The notes below the pieces were generated by a model. The model had not been told where the DNA came from. It was given only the letters and a program-made list of their open reading frames with translations, and searched no databases. This document shows, one piece after another, positions 12,121 to 23,100 of a DNA stretch of 64,000 nucleotides. The first letter of the stretch is position 1; every line of letters begins with the position of its first letter. The position numbers were made by a program, and so were the translations under genes. The stretch is from the NCBI RefSeq assembly GCF_000764305.2, contig NW_025934886.1:188953-252952 (forward strand). The letters run 5' to 3'. This DNA is from Hyalella azteca. Taxonomy: Eukaryota > Arthropoda > Malacostraca > Amphipoda > Hyalellidae.

Positions 12121-12436
12121 TTTCTCGTCTGAGAATGGAGATGTTAGCCTAAAAACGAGCAGTGACAGAATTAATAACTCTTAACTGTTTTTCAGTACCA
12201 TACCATTGCTCCTGTTTTACAAAATTTGTGATCGAATACCTCTTGTAAGCGTACAGTTGCTGCGTACCATCGGGTGCCATCACGTACTACAATAGTTTGT
12301 AGTTTGATATACTGTAATATAGTTCCAATATAAATTCAACAGAAAGATGTGAATTTAGCATTACTGTTTAAATTCAACAATGGCGTACTGGTCGCCATTA
12401 GCATTTGGTATTAGTTAGGAAGTATAGTAGAAGATC

Positions 12437-12865
12437 TTCGGCATTGAAGAATAGGCTTGGATAGGCCTGTCGCCGATTCTTGTACTTTTCTTTACTAGTT
12501 CACAGATCTAAAAGACTGGCCTTCTGATCAAATCTTTTCAACGGACGGTAGGTTAAAAATCGTTTCTAGACTTTCAGTTGTTTCTTAGGGTACTACGCAT
12601 TTCAAGACTAAACATATGCTCCTGCATGGCCTTTTCTTGTCTGTTCTTGAATGCATTCATACTCAGAGCGTCAACAATATCTTCAGGGAGGCTGTTCCAC
12701 ATGTCAGTGACTCGAAGCGAGAAGAAATATTGTCGCATGGATGAGTTGCAGCGCAGTTTTTTTAGTTTATAGCTGTGGCCCCTGGTGTTAATTCTTGTTT
12801 CAAATTCTAGTTATCCTTCTGTGACCTTGTACAAACCATGAGTACACTTGTATACTTCAATGGTT
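12437..12865 (-). mobile_element. Second 3' end of the CR1-like LINE, 5'-truncated
   Basis: Aligns throughout with 1222-1650: the shared 3' tail (12464-12481), then the blocks CATGCTCCTGCATGGC, GGAGGCTGTTCCACATGT and TTTTTTTAGTTTATAGC. It ends near 12865, typical of a 5'-truncated LINE insertion. Only the last 100 or so codons of ORF2 remain, interrupted by stops. Confidence 0.85.
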
Positions 12866-13238
12866 TAGCATTTGACAACAGTTTGGAATTGTTCACAATG
12901 GGAAGTTAGTAATTTTGTGAAACACAAAGTGGTTCACAATTATTTGTAAAATAATGCGAAATTCAACCAAAAATGACCGGAAAAATAACAGCGTACTGCT
13001 TGGAACTCCTTTGTGCACCGCGCACTACTTACGTGAGCATTGGTCAATAAAATCGAACGAGTTTTCGAAGGTTTTGTACTGTAATTACCATCAAATATCA
13101 CGAAATGACATTAATCATGGTTGTGGATGGACTGATAAACTGGTTTCACTTGAGTGATTACTTGAACTTAAATCTCATAGAAGCTAGCATAGCCAATAAG
13201 ATCTTTCACTCAGAGAGACGAGTACGATTTTCCAAGAA

Positions 13239-13362
13239 GCGATGCACTTTATGCTTTTTACGGAACATCCTGAACCATTATGGCGTCAAAAGGGTGCATT
13301 AGAGCCACGTGCAGACAGTGTCTATTTGGACAATATGACCCACTCAGTTTTCAGAGTGTAAA
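13239..13362 (+). repeat. Dispersed repeat family R1, copy b
   Basis: Carries GCGATGCACTT at its left and TTTGGACAATATGACCCACTCA followed by TTTTCAGAGTG at its right end, in the same order as the copies at 23685 and 63505. The middle is diverged. Confidence 0.6.
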
Positions 13363-14779
13363 GCAGCCCACGGTGAGTATTAGCCTGAATGAAGTGCCTC
13401 TTTCATCGAGAGCTGTTGTATACTCATTACTCACTATCAATATCAAGTGAGTAATGAGTGTGGCCCATCTTTTCATAGAGTGAACACCTGCTAGGATCAT
13501 ATGTTCTTCACTGTGCAACATCTCCCACAACTGTTCCTGGCACCTGCGACCAAAATTGTGTGGATATACCAAAGCTTCAGTATCAATTCGTATACGTTGA
13601 AAACAGGTTGCGTGCCGCGCGATGACCTGCAAACATTATTGACGTTAAGCGTTGTTTCACTCGATGGAAAATACCGCAGGTTTCTTATGAAATTTTTACT
13701 ATCATTTTAATAAAATAAACTTTAGATTGCAAAGCTGTCGACCTTCACGAATAAATGTGTATATAATAATTGAAAATAATAAAGCATGAGTATTAGTTGC
13801 GTTATCCAAAAATTAGCTGAAAATTTACGTGAAGTGACATTAAAAAGTAACAACTATTACGGTTGATCTGATTACATCCTTCTGAAGAATATTTATTCGA
13901 ATGAAACTTCTAAGATATTGACCAGTAAAAATTCTAGTGAAATTCCTTCGATTTAATGAAATAAATATAATAGTAAAAATGGCGTTTAATCCCTGCTACG
14001 TTAATAAAGAACTCAAGACATTTAATATTACGTAAATTTCTACGCCAAGTTCAGCCACTGTTTTCGATGTTAGTGTGTTTACTTCATACTAAGATTACCG
14101 TGTAACATTTGACAACGATAATGCGGCCGCATTTCATATTTTTTTAACCACTTTGGACAGTCATGTGAAAACGTTTCCATTTCCGTCTTGTGAGAAAAAT
14201 CAATTTACTCGTATTTTCTTCACGAAACTCGTAATTCTTTCCAGGTCTTTTTTAACATTAGACCTCACAAATCATCTTAAATCAACTAAAAACTTTACAT
14301 TTTGTCCTTTTGGCAACATATTCAATAGAAAAAAAAACATTGTTATGGGACCACGTGTTTTATGCCACACTACAAAAATGTGCAGCATTTTTCTGGGAGC
14401 AGTTTTTTTCTGCTTCTGTTACCATATTTATCCAAAAGCGGGTATTTTTGAGGTTCGTGATTCTAAAGGTGCGTATGGCAGCTCAAAATATTCTGCTTTA
14501 CAAAAAGTGCATTTCTTTTTGGTTCACAATTAATAAACGCATCAATTACCTCTATATATTCTTAATTGATTCTAAAATAAAAAGTCATTCATTGTATATA
14601 ATATGATTTGCCCCGCCCAGTTAATTGTGTGTGATTGAAGTTGTATTTATATTACACTTTAGTACATTGTCTGACTTTGAAGAGAAATTGTTTGCTTATT
14701 GTTGATTCTCAAGTCCATTCAATCTAGTCGTACTTTTAGTTAATCTTTATTAATTTTTGCGTGGTATGCACCTTCACAG
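13363..14779. other. No gene seen; a 13-bp perfect hairpin
   Basis: CTCATTACTCACT and its reverse complement face each other across about 9 bases near 13420-13455. The rest is AT-rich with chance open frames. An upstream exon of the fucosyltransferase should lie somewhere to the left but could not be identified. Confidence 0.4.
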
Positions 14780-16014
14780 ATTATCTCAAACATGAATGGC
14801 GGGTAGGAAAGTCGACGAATGGCGAATCGTTCAACCGAAGTCTTCATGGAGAGCTGGATAATTTTCTCAACTCCGTGCCAACGTTCGTGGACAAGCACTT
14901 TCAGCCTTTCTTGGACGCGTTTCAACATGTTCAGAAATACCGACGACGTACCAATTTTCGTTCTGGGCCATTACCAAAAGTTTTTGTTGTTTCTGCACGT
15001 CCTTTGTCGGATCCCTTTTGGATCGAATCTTTGAAACATTTCACCGACAGTGAATGTCCATTGCAATGCACTTTTACAGACAACCAACTTGAGCTAAATG
15101 GAAGCGATGCAGTTTTGGTCGTATTAAGTTTCTTCAGAAGCGTGAATGTTTTGAAATCAAGACTACCTACCAGAGATCCAGCTCAGCCTTGGATTGCGCT
15201 CTCAGTTGAATCACCAATTAATTTATCATTTAATACGACTGATCTATCTGGGTTAAATAACATTTTCAACCGCACCATGACCTACCGGCAGGATTCTGAT
15301 ATAACCTTCTCACACGGTTTCGTTGTCTCAGAAGCTAATGCTAAGTTTCTCCCTCCGTCGTGGGTGATGCGAACTCCTGAACTAGAAGAAATTCCATTTG
15401 AAAGAAGAAAGCTAGCAGTGGCGTTCATTTCGCATTGCTCAACGCCAAGCGGTAGAATGAATTATATCCGAGAGTTACAGCTGCAAATGGAAGTTGATAT
15501 CTATGGAAAATGTGGTAACTTTACTTGCGGTTCTTCCAGATTTGTGCGTCAGCCGGTGGAAGTTCAAAATGACAAGTGTCTTAAGTTGGCCAGAGAATAC
15601 TTGTTTTACTTAAGTTTCGAAAATAGTATTTGTGATGATTACGTTACTGAAAAGCTTTACAATATCTTGTACTATCCTGTGGTACCTGTTGTTTTCGGAG
15701 GTGCAAATTACTCGAATTTATTGCCGCAAAGTTCATTTATAAATGCATTAAATTATAACCCAAAGCAGCTTGCATCACTTTTGAAAACATTATCCCAAAA
15801 TGAGACAAGCTATAATGAAATGCTGTCATGGCGCAATCATTATCGAGTTTCAACGGTGGGACCGCGTCGTATATATTGCGATCTCTGCATTAAACTGCAT
15901 CAGTCGGAACTAACATCACATAAAGTTTACGATGACTTATACGACTGGTTCGCCGTACAGTCGCAGTGCAAGGCATATGCTCATAGGAAAATTATCCGTC
16001 ACATCAGCATCTGA
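14780..16014 (+). CDS. GT10 alpha-1,3-fucosyltransferase-like, catalytic exon
   Basis: One long exon encodes the fucosyltransferase catalytic region, which transfers fucose from GDP-fucose to glycans in the Golgi lumen. The acceptor-side block FNRTMTYRQDSDI is at about 15265. The GDP-fucose block FYLSFENSICDDYVTEKLYN starts at about 15604, with the usual Glu and Lys, and is followed by PVVPVVFGGANY and SFINALNY. A CDLC cysteine pair lies near the C terminus. The open frame runs further upstream but has no ATG, and CCTTCACAG (14771-14779) is a good acceptor, so the cytosolic tail and membrane anchor must come from an unseen upstream exon. The usual PYG after DSDI is replaced (DSDITFSHG). About 410 residues end at TGA. 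AATAAA at 16242-16247 is a plausible poly(A) signal. Confidence 0.88.
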
Positions 16015-17147
16015 AAAATCCGTGATGAACCCCCTATAAAGTAGGAACTATACTATGCGTGCTAGATATGGACTGCGACTTGAGTAAATGGTGCAGTGGG
16101 CTTATCAAGTTTTACTTACGAAACAATTGCAGCAAAAACTTTGAATTCGTGGTTTTTTATTCTGTAACGTTTGTTTTTTTCTGCAACGTCTGTTTGGTCT
16201 GGAACTTTGTCTTTTAGTGTTGATTGCGTCGTTATTAACCTAATAAAATTCAGGGTGCGCCTAAGCACCCTGCATTTCATTTAATTCAGGGTGCTTAGAA
16301 TGTTTTTCATTATTTAAGCAATACACTCGGCTTAAAGTTATTCTGGGTCTCCTTGGCCACCCGATCGAAATCAGCTTCTGGCCAGAATGTACATTCCGAC
16401 TTTATAGTCGCCTGCGAGTATGACAAGGGTTAGGCGAGCTATAGTCATACCCAGCTAGCAAGCTCCCACCCTAACAAAATTTAGAGTCGCCCCAGCTTCT
16501 GGTAGTCCAAATCGGATGCTGCCGCGTCTTTAAATTTTCACTGGGCAGAGGCTGCCCTTCAAACCCTGAGCGGAAGCAGACAACGAGCATCTGATTTACG
16601 TGCTCCCCGAGTCTAAGAATGCCCCTATTTCAGAGTTATGCCATTATTTAATTTTTTAGGTAAATTCTTAGCGGAATCTGCGGGACAAACAATATGCATT
16701 TTTAGGCTTGAAAGTTTGAATGCATTCGTCATACTGTTCCCTGGATTGGCCATCGAAGTTTAACTCGAGGAATTTCCTCTAAAATAAATTAATTGTTTGA
16801 ACAAAATCGATGAATGTCTGATAAATATTACATTGCAGCCTAATTCTAACACTATGGATATTCACTGCAGCAAATGAACACTTCTTATTTCTCTGAATGT
16901 TTTTCATTAACCTATTTTCCAATAACAAACATAAGCCTTAACAAAACAGTATCGTCTAATGTAATTTTTTTTTTTGCTTTATCACCTTTAAAAATGTTCA
17001 CAATCCAGAACGCGAGACCCAACATTGTAGAAGCTAACATTAAAAATATATAATTTTTAGCTCATTTTTCATCCGGCACCCCTTATCATGAAGGTTCATA
17101 TCTTCATCTTGTATTTGCACTAACCAAAATGCAACTTATCATTTATA
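16015..17147. other. 3' flank of the fucosyltransferase, no gene seen
   Basis: Holds AATAAA at 16242-16247, followed at once by a small hairpin, CAGGGTGC-GCCTAA-GCACCCTG (16251-16272), whose left arm is repeated about 36 bp later. No exon with acceptable splice sites was found. Confidence 0.45.
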
Positions 17148-20100
17148 ATGTTTACCGCCATGAATATGCCAGACGCAGCAGACACGCGCCCCCCACCCAG
17201 CTGCCTGGCACATGAATGGTTGTTGTTCTCACGGGAAGAACGCAAGGCGCTTTACGAATACGTGCTTCTGCACACACAGGCGCCGCCCCCACCCCCTCAA
17301 CTCGTATTACAGGTTGGTAGTACATTAAGTACAACTCACAATGCAATACCATTATAAATATTTCATATTAATTTCAATTATTACGAAAAATGTTTATTTT
17401 CCAACCCGCTCAACTTTGAATGACAGCATTATTTAATAAGTCCGTCGGCATCTTCCATTATGAAATGGGAACTATTTCAAAATTCTTCGTATTAGAACAG
17501 TGTGAAAGCATGTTCATAAATCTATGATAGGTATATGAATCACCCCTTTCCAATTAGAACTATCCCAATTATCTATTCGCCTTTACCATTCCAAGACATC
17601 GTGTTACGAATTCTTTTCTTACTTCAAACTCTTTAGTTTCCTTCTTTATTACATTATTTTTATTTAATCGCACGGCGCAAGAATTCTTAAATAAAAAGCA
17701 CGCTCTTGCATAGAGTAATAGCGATAATTGCATTCAAGTTTCAGACGTGACGGACAAGTTTCTAGCAAGTGACGGAAATCAACACCAAATACGAATAGGG
17801 CTAAACTATATTCCGTATTCTGCCTCTGCCAGCAAACTGTTCAGTTTGCGCTTTTTTTCTTCACACGGTGCAAGTATCACATAATAAGAATCACACTATT
17901 GCATATAATATATATATATCGTTCAATGCATTTAATTTTCTTGCAAACAGTGACTGAAATTCAAGGACAGCTGGGAGGAATAGCCTGAAGTAAATTCTGT
18001 ATCTTGCCTCTTTCATCGATCATTTTTTATCCCACTGTGCGAGTATAGCTTAATAAGGAACACATTCATCCGTAAAATAATATACATCTTTCACTGCATT
18101 TAGTTTCCTTACAGCCAGTGACTGAAATCAACGACAGCAAAGACGAAGTCGTAATACGTCAACAACAACGCGATCTTAAACGTCGCAGACAAGCGTACAG
18201 AACCGCAGCTACCGGCAGCAAGACCCTCACTGAGGTAAGATCACAGGGCACTAACCATGTCTTTCATCAGGACTAAGAAGCACAATAGTTCGAAAACGAA
18301 GTTAAAATAATTATCATCTTAGTGTGGGAGGTTTCATGGCTAAATTAGACCATTTTAGGACGTAAATCAGTGATGATTTGGACTGACACATCATGACCAT
18401 GTGCATCCAATGGGTCAAACATTGAATCCTCAAGGCTGGGTGTCAGAGTGACAATGCGCCAGTACCCACAATACTTGTGAAGATGGACATGAAAGTGATG
18501 AACCTCAATGTTATGCATACACACTTGCACAGTCACCAAATCTGAATATAGTTAGACTAATTTTGAGTTTTCTAGAGAAGTAAGTCAGGAAACTTTTTAC
18601 TACGCCAGTATCGCTTAGCAGCCTGGCAAAAATAATGGCTTGGGATTGCTATGATCAATGGACAGTAACTTGATGTCATTCCCGAGTCGAACTGATGCTG
18701 AATTGACCTTGAAAAAGAAGGCTGTCATTATTTACTCATTTCATTGTTCTCACCCGGCATATGCTTTCTGAAGAGGCTGGTATGTCACACATGCGAAGGT
18801 TAAAAAGTGACTGCGAAAAGAAGCATTCATGAGGAACTCCATTTCATGTATTGCTTTTGATGACCCGCGCGTTCAATTGGCAACAAAAACTGAAGCTTCA
18901 AAAGTTGAAAATATTGGTATCCTGGTTTGACGTTTTTACCTTTGCCTAACCTCAAAACTAACTCCAAGATACCCATAAATTTGTCATTTATAAATCTTCA
19001 CCTTTAATTTGCCAAAGATAATTGGGTTTGACAAATGCCTGTAAAAAATACTCATAAACCAAATTGGACAGCGACACGTGGCACTCGATTATGTGTTGGA
19101 CCTTTTCTCTCAGGGCTGACTTATGAAATAACACCTATCAGTGTTTTCGAATCATTAGGGCTTTCTGTTTTCGACATTTTACTCATTGACCCGATGTTGT
19201 TTAATGCTAGAAAAATTTTGAAAAATCATATAGGGTGATATTTAGATATAGGTGATATTTTGATATAGGTGAAGTTCAGGTATTGTGTCTCGAAGTACTC
19301 TTTAAACAAAAGATCAGCAACGAAAAGATCAGCTGTCTGCACGGCTCAACTGCTGTTCTTCATGGCTGATGTCTGGTGGTATGTCGTCAATGATGCTGTT
19401 GATTGGTAGATTTAAGAGTGCGTGTCCGGGTTAGGTGTGTGTGTATGTGTTTAATGAAGTTGGCTGGGTCTGTGGGCGGGGGTATGGAATTAATTATTGT
19501 GAGATAGTAGTTGTATGGAGTGTTGGCAATTTGTCTGGGTGTAGGGGGTAGGTACTGAAAGTGATGGCAGGGACTGAGGGGATTGTGGAGTGCTGATGCA
19601 AGGAATTGGGCGCCTCATGTCTAGGTGTTCTTTCAGAGAGAGGACTTTGGTTTCTGCATGGACGTGACTGGATGGTGTTGTTTGGGTGCTGCCAAGTGCG
19701 ATTCTGAGGGCTGTGTTTTGTATGGTTTGTAGGTGTTTGTGAAATATGGGTGAGATTATGGGTGCCCAGGCTGGACTTGCATAGTTTAGCACTGAGCGTA
19801 TGTATTGTTTGTACACTAGTGTGAGGGTTTCTTTGTTCTGTCCGAATGTTGTTCCTATGAGGGCTCTGAGTGTGTTTAGCCTAGGTCTGCATTTTGTTTT
19901 TATGTTCTGTATGTGTGGCCCAAAAGACATAGAAGTGTTGTAAGTGACACCTAGAATATTGGTTTCATGTGTGTGGTATGATGGTGTTGTTTAGAGTGAC
20001 TGTGGGTCTGTGCTGATGCTCCCTTTGTGTGGCTTGTTAGTAATGTGCTTGTTGATTTGGTGGGGGCTACTTTGAAGTCTGTTGCGTGCTAGTCAGCCCT

Positions 20101-23100
20101 CTAGTAGTACGATGTAAGGTTGTACTAGTGTAGAGCATGTGTTGGCATTGGTGTGTGTTGATGTAATTGTGATGTCGTCTGCGTTAGACGAAATGTCAAT
20201 GTTGTCTGGTGGGGCTGGAATGTCGTACATATATAGGTTGAAAAGTGTTGGTGAGAGGACTGATCCTTGGCGTACTCCGTTCGGTATGTTCTTTGTGTGT
20301 GATGATTTGCCATTGTAGTGAACGAATGACTGTCTGCCTGTTAAATAGTTGGCAAGCCAATGTTTGGTGTTGTTATGTAGTGTTGTATTATAGATTTTAT
20401 CTGTGAGTAGGAAGCGTGGGATGGCATCAAAGGCTTTGCTAATGTCGATTGTAATCATGAGTGTGCGATGTGCAGGGCGCTTGGAGTTACGTATAGTATC
20501 TTGTATACGTTGTGTGAGGTTGGTGAGGAGTGTGGTGGTGGAGTGATGGGTCCTGTAACCGTGTTGAGTGGGTGAGAGGGGAATGTGAGGCGTGGTTATG
20601 GAGAGTATGAGGCGCTCTACAACTTTGGATGGTGTGCAGAGAAGCGTAATGGGCCTGTAGGAGGCTGCCTCGGTCTCAGGAGAGTTATGATTTTGCCGGT
20701 TTTCCAGATTGATGGTATAATGCAGTTGGCAAATGAAAAGTTGGCTATATCTGTGAGAGTGGTGATACCATGCGGGCCGAGGTGCTTAAGGTGGATTTTT
20801 TAGATGTTGTTGTTGTTATTGCCCATCTTGGTAGTGGCAACTTGGTAAGGGAGGGGGTGATAGGTCAGTTTTTCCGGGCACTTGGTGCCACTGGTAGTTC
20901 CACGACCATCACTGGCTCGCTGACCCGCCAGAACCATTTTTGCATTACACAACACCCTGGACAAGCCAGGTACTCATTTATCAACCAGAGTTGGATGAAT
21001 GGCTGAGTTGACCATGAGCTGAGCTTCCCGGAAGAACTTGTCCTCAGTGGGACTCGAACCCGGGAGCTGGGTGCGAGAGACTAAGTTTCTCACCACTGCA
21101 CCACCACAGCTCTTTAGATGTTGTCTGGCCCCTTGGCTGAAGAATTTTTGAGCTGTTTTATGACGCGTGAGGTGTCTGACTAATGATGTAATTATTCACT
21201 AGTGGATTATAATAGTAATACACTAATATTCGCTTGGATGTAATTATTCACTAGTGGAAATTTGTGTTTGCGCCTGTTAATTTGTCTGTCCTGTGCTTGG
21301 GTAGGTGACTGATGCTAGCATAATAATTTATCAATATGTTGGACCGTTGTTTGCGGGAAGGGATGGTCTCCTAGGTTGTAATAGCCGAGTGAGGTGAGGT
21401 GAGGCCACTGTTGGAGTTAGAGTTGGTCATTCCTGCGTGGACTCCAAGAAATTTTATCGTGTTTTCAGAGTCGACATTGCACGTGCCGGAATAAAAACAA
21501 GATTTTTTCAAACACGCATACGCCGAAACTCAACTCTACCTTCCCCTAGTTTTAACATAACAGACACCAAATTATTAGCAGGAATTACGAACAACCATCC
21601 CAGCATTTGCAATAAAATCCAATACATCCCATCTACCTCCATACTAATTACTAATCCGCTAAAGCATAACTACACGATTGCTGACTACAACCCAGCTCGG
21701 TACATCAAAGCTGCGCATCTTGCAAGAGTCGTTGGAATCTTCCCACTAGACATCTGACGTTGAATTGAACGTTTTTCATTGAATTACCGTTAATTAAACG
21801 TTTCTGTCATTGGCCTACTGTGTTACCCCTAACAACTTAAATACTGATGAACTTGCCTCTATGGCGGAAAAGCAAATCATCTTAAGAGACTATTGCAGAA
21901 ATACAGAATCTCTAAAAACATATTTAGCAATTACAGAAACTCTCAGACGATTGCCGACAGACAGAAACCCTCTAATTCAATTGTAGACTTATAGCAACCC
22001 TCAAAGCCTTTTGCACTTACAGAAACCCTCAAAGCCTATTGCAGACTTACAGAAACCCTCAAAGCCTATTACAGACTTACAGAAACCCTCAAAGTCTATT
22101 GCAGACTTATAGAAACCCTCAAAGCCTATTGCAGACTTACAGAAACCCTCAAAGCCTATTACTACAGAAACCCTCAAAACCTATTTAATACTTACAGAAA
22201 CCCTCTAAGTCTATTACAGACTTACAGAAACCCTCAAAGTCTATTGCAGACTTATAGAAACCCTCAAAGCCTATTGCAGACTTACAGAAACCCTCAAAGC
22301 CTATTGCAGACTACAGAAACCCTCAAAACCTATTTAATACTTACAGAAACCCTCTAAGTCTATTGCAGACTTATAGAAACCCTCAAAGCGCCCATTGAAG
22401 ACTTACAGAAATCCTCAAAGCCTAATGCAAACTTACAGAAACCCTCAAAGCCTATTACAGACTTACAGAAACCCTCAAAGCCTATTGAAGACTTACAGAA
22501 ACCCTCAAAGCCTATTAAAGACTTACAGACACCCTCAAAGCCTAATGAAGACTCACAGAAACCCTCAAAGCCTATTGCATACTTGCAAAAACCCTCAAAA
22601 GTCTATTGCCCTCAAGCCTATTGCCCTCAAAGCCTATTGAAGACTTACAGAAGCCCTCAAAGCCTATTGCAGACTTACAGAAACCCTCAAAGCCTATTGC
22701 ATACTTACAAAAACCCTCAAAGTCTATTGCAGATTTTCAGAAGCCCTCCTAGCCTATTGAAGACTTACAGAAACTCTCAAAGCCTATTGCAGACTTACAG
22801 AAACCCTCAAAGCCTATTGAAGACTTACAGAAACTCTCAAAGCCTATTGCAGACTTACAGAAACCCTCAAAGCCTATTGAAGACTTACAGAAACCCTCAA
22901 AGCCTATTGGAGACTTACAGAAACCCTCAAAGGGTATTGCATACTTACAAAAACCCTCAAAGTCTATTGCAGATTTTCAGAAGCCCTCCAAGCCTATTGA
23001 AGACTTACAGAAACTCTCAAAGCCTATTGCAGACTTACAGAAACCTTCAAAGGGTATTGCAGGCTTACAGAAACCCTCAAAGCCTATTGCAGCCTGACAG

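Noticed and set aside
11926..12132. 68-codon frame of STRSGL repeats
   Set aside because: Product of the 18-bp minisatellite.
14761..14779. GTG at 14761 as the start of the fucosyltransferase
   Set aside because: Eukaryotic translation would not normally start at GTG, there is no in-frame ATG nearby, and CCTTCACAG makes 14780 a better exon start.
8869..14780. Joining the three orphan exons to the fucosyltransferase as one gene
   Set aside because: The phase is compatible, but the joined N terminus would lack the membrane anchor expected of a Golgi fucosyltransferase, and phase agreement alone has a one-in-three chance.
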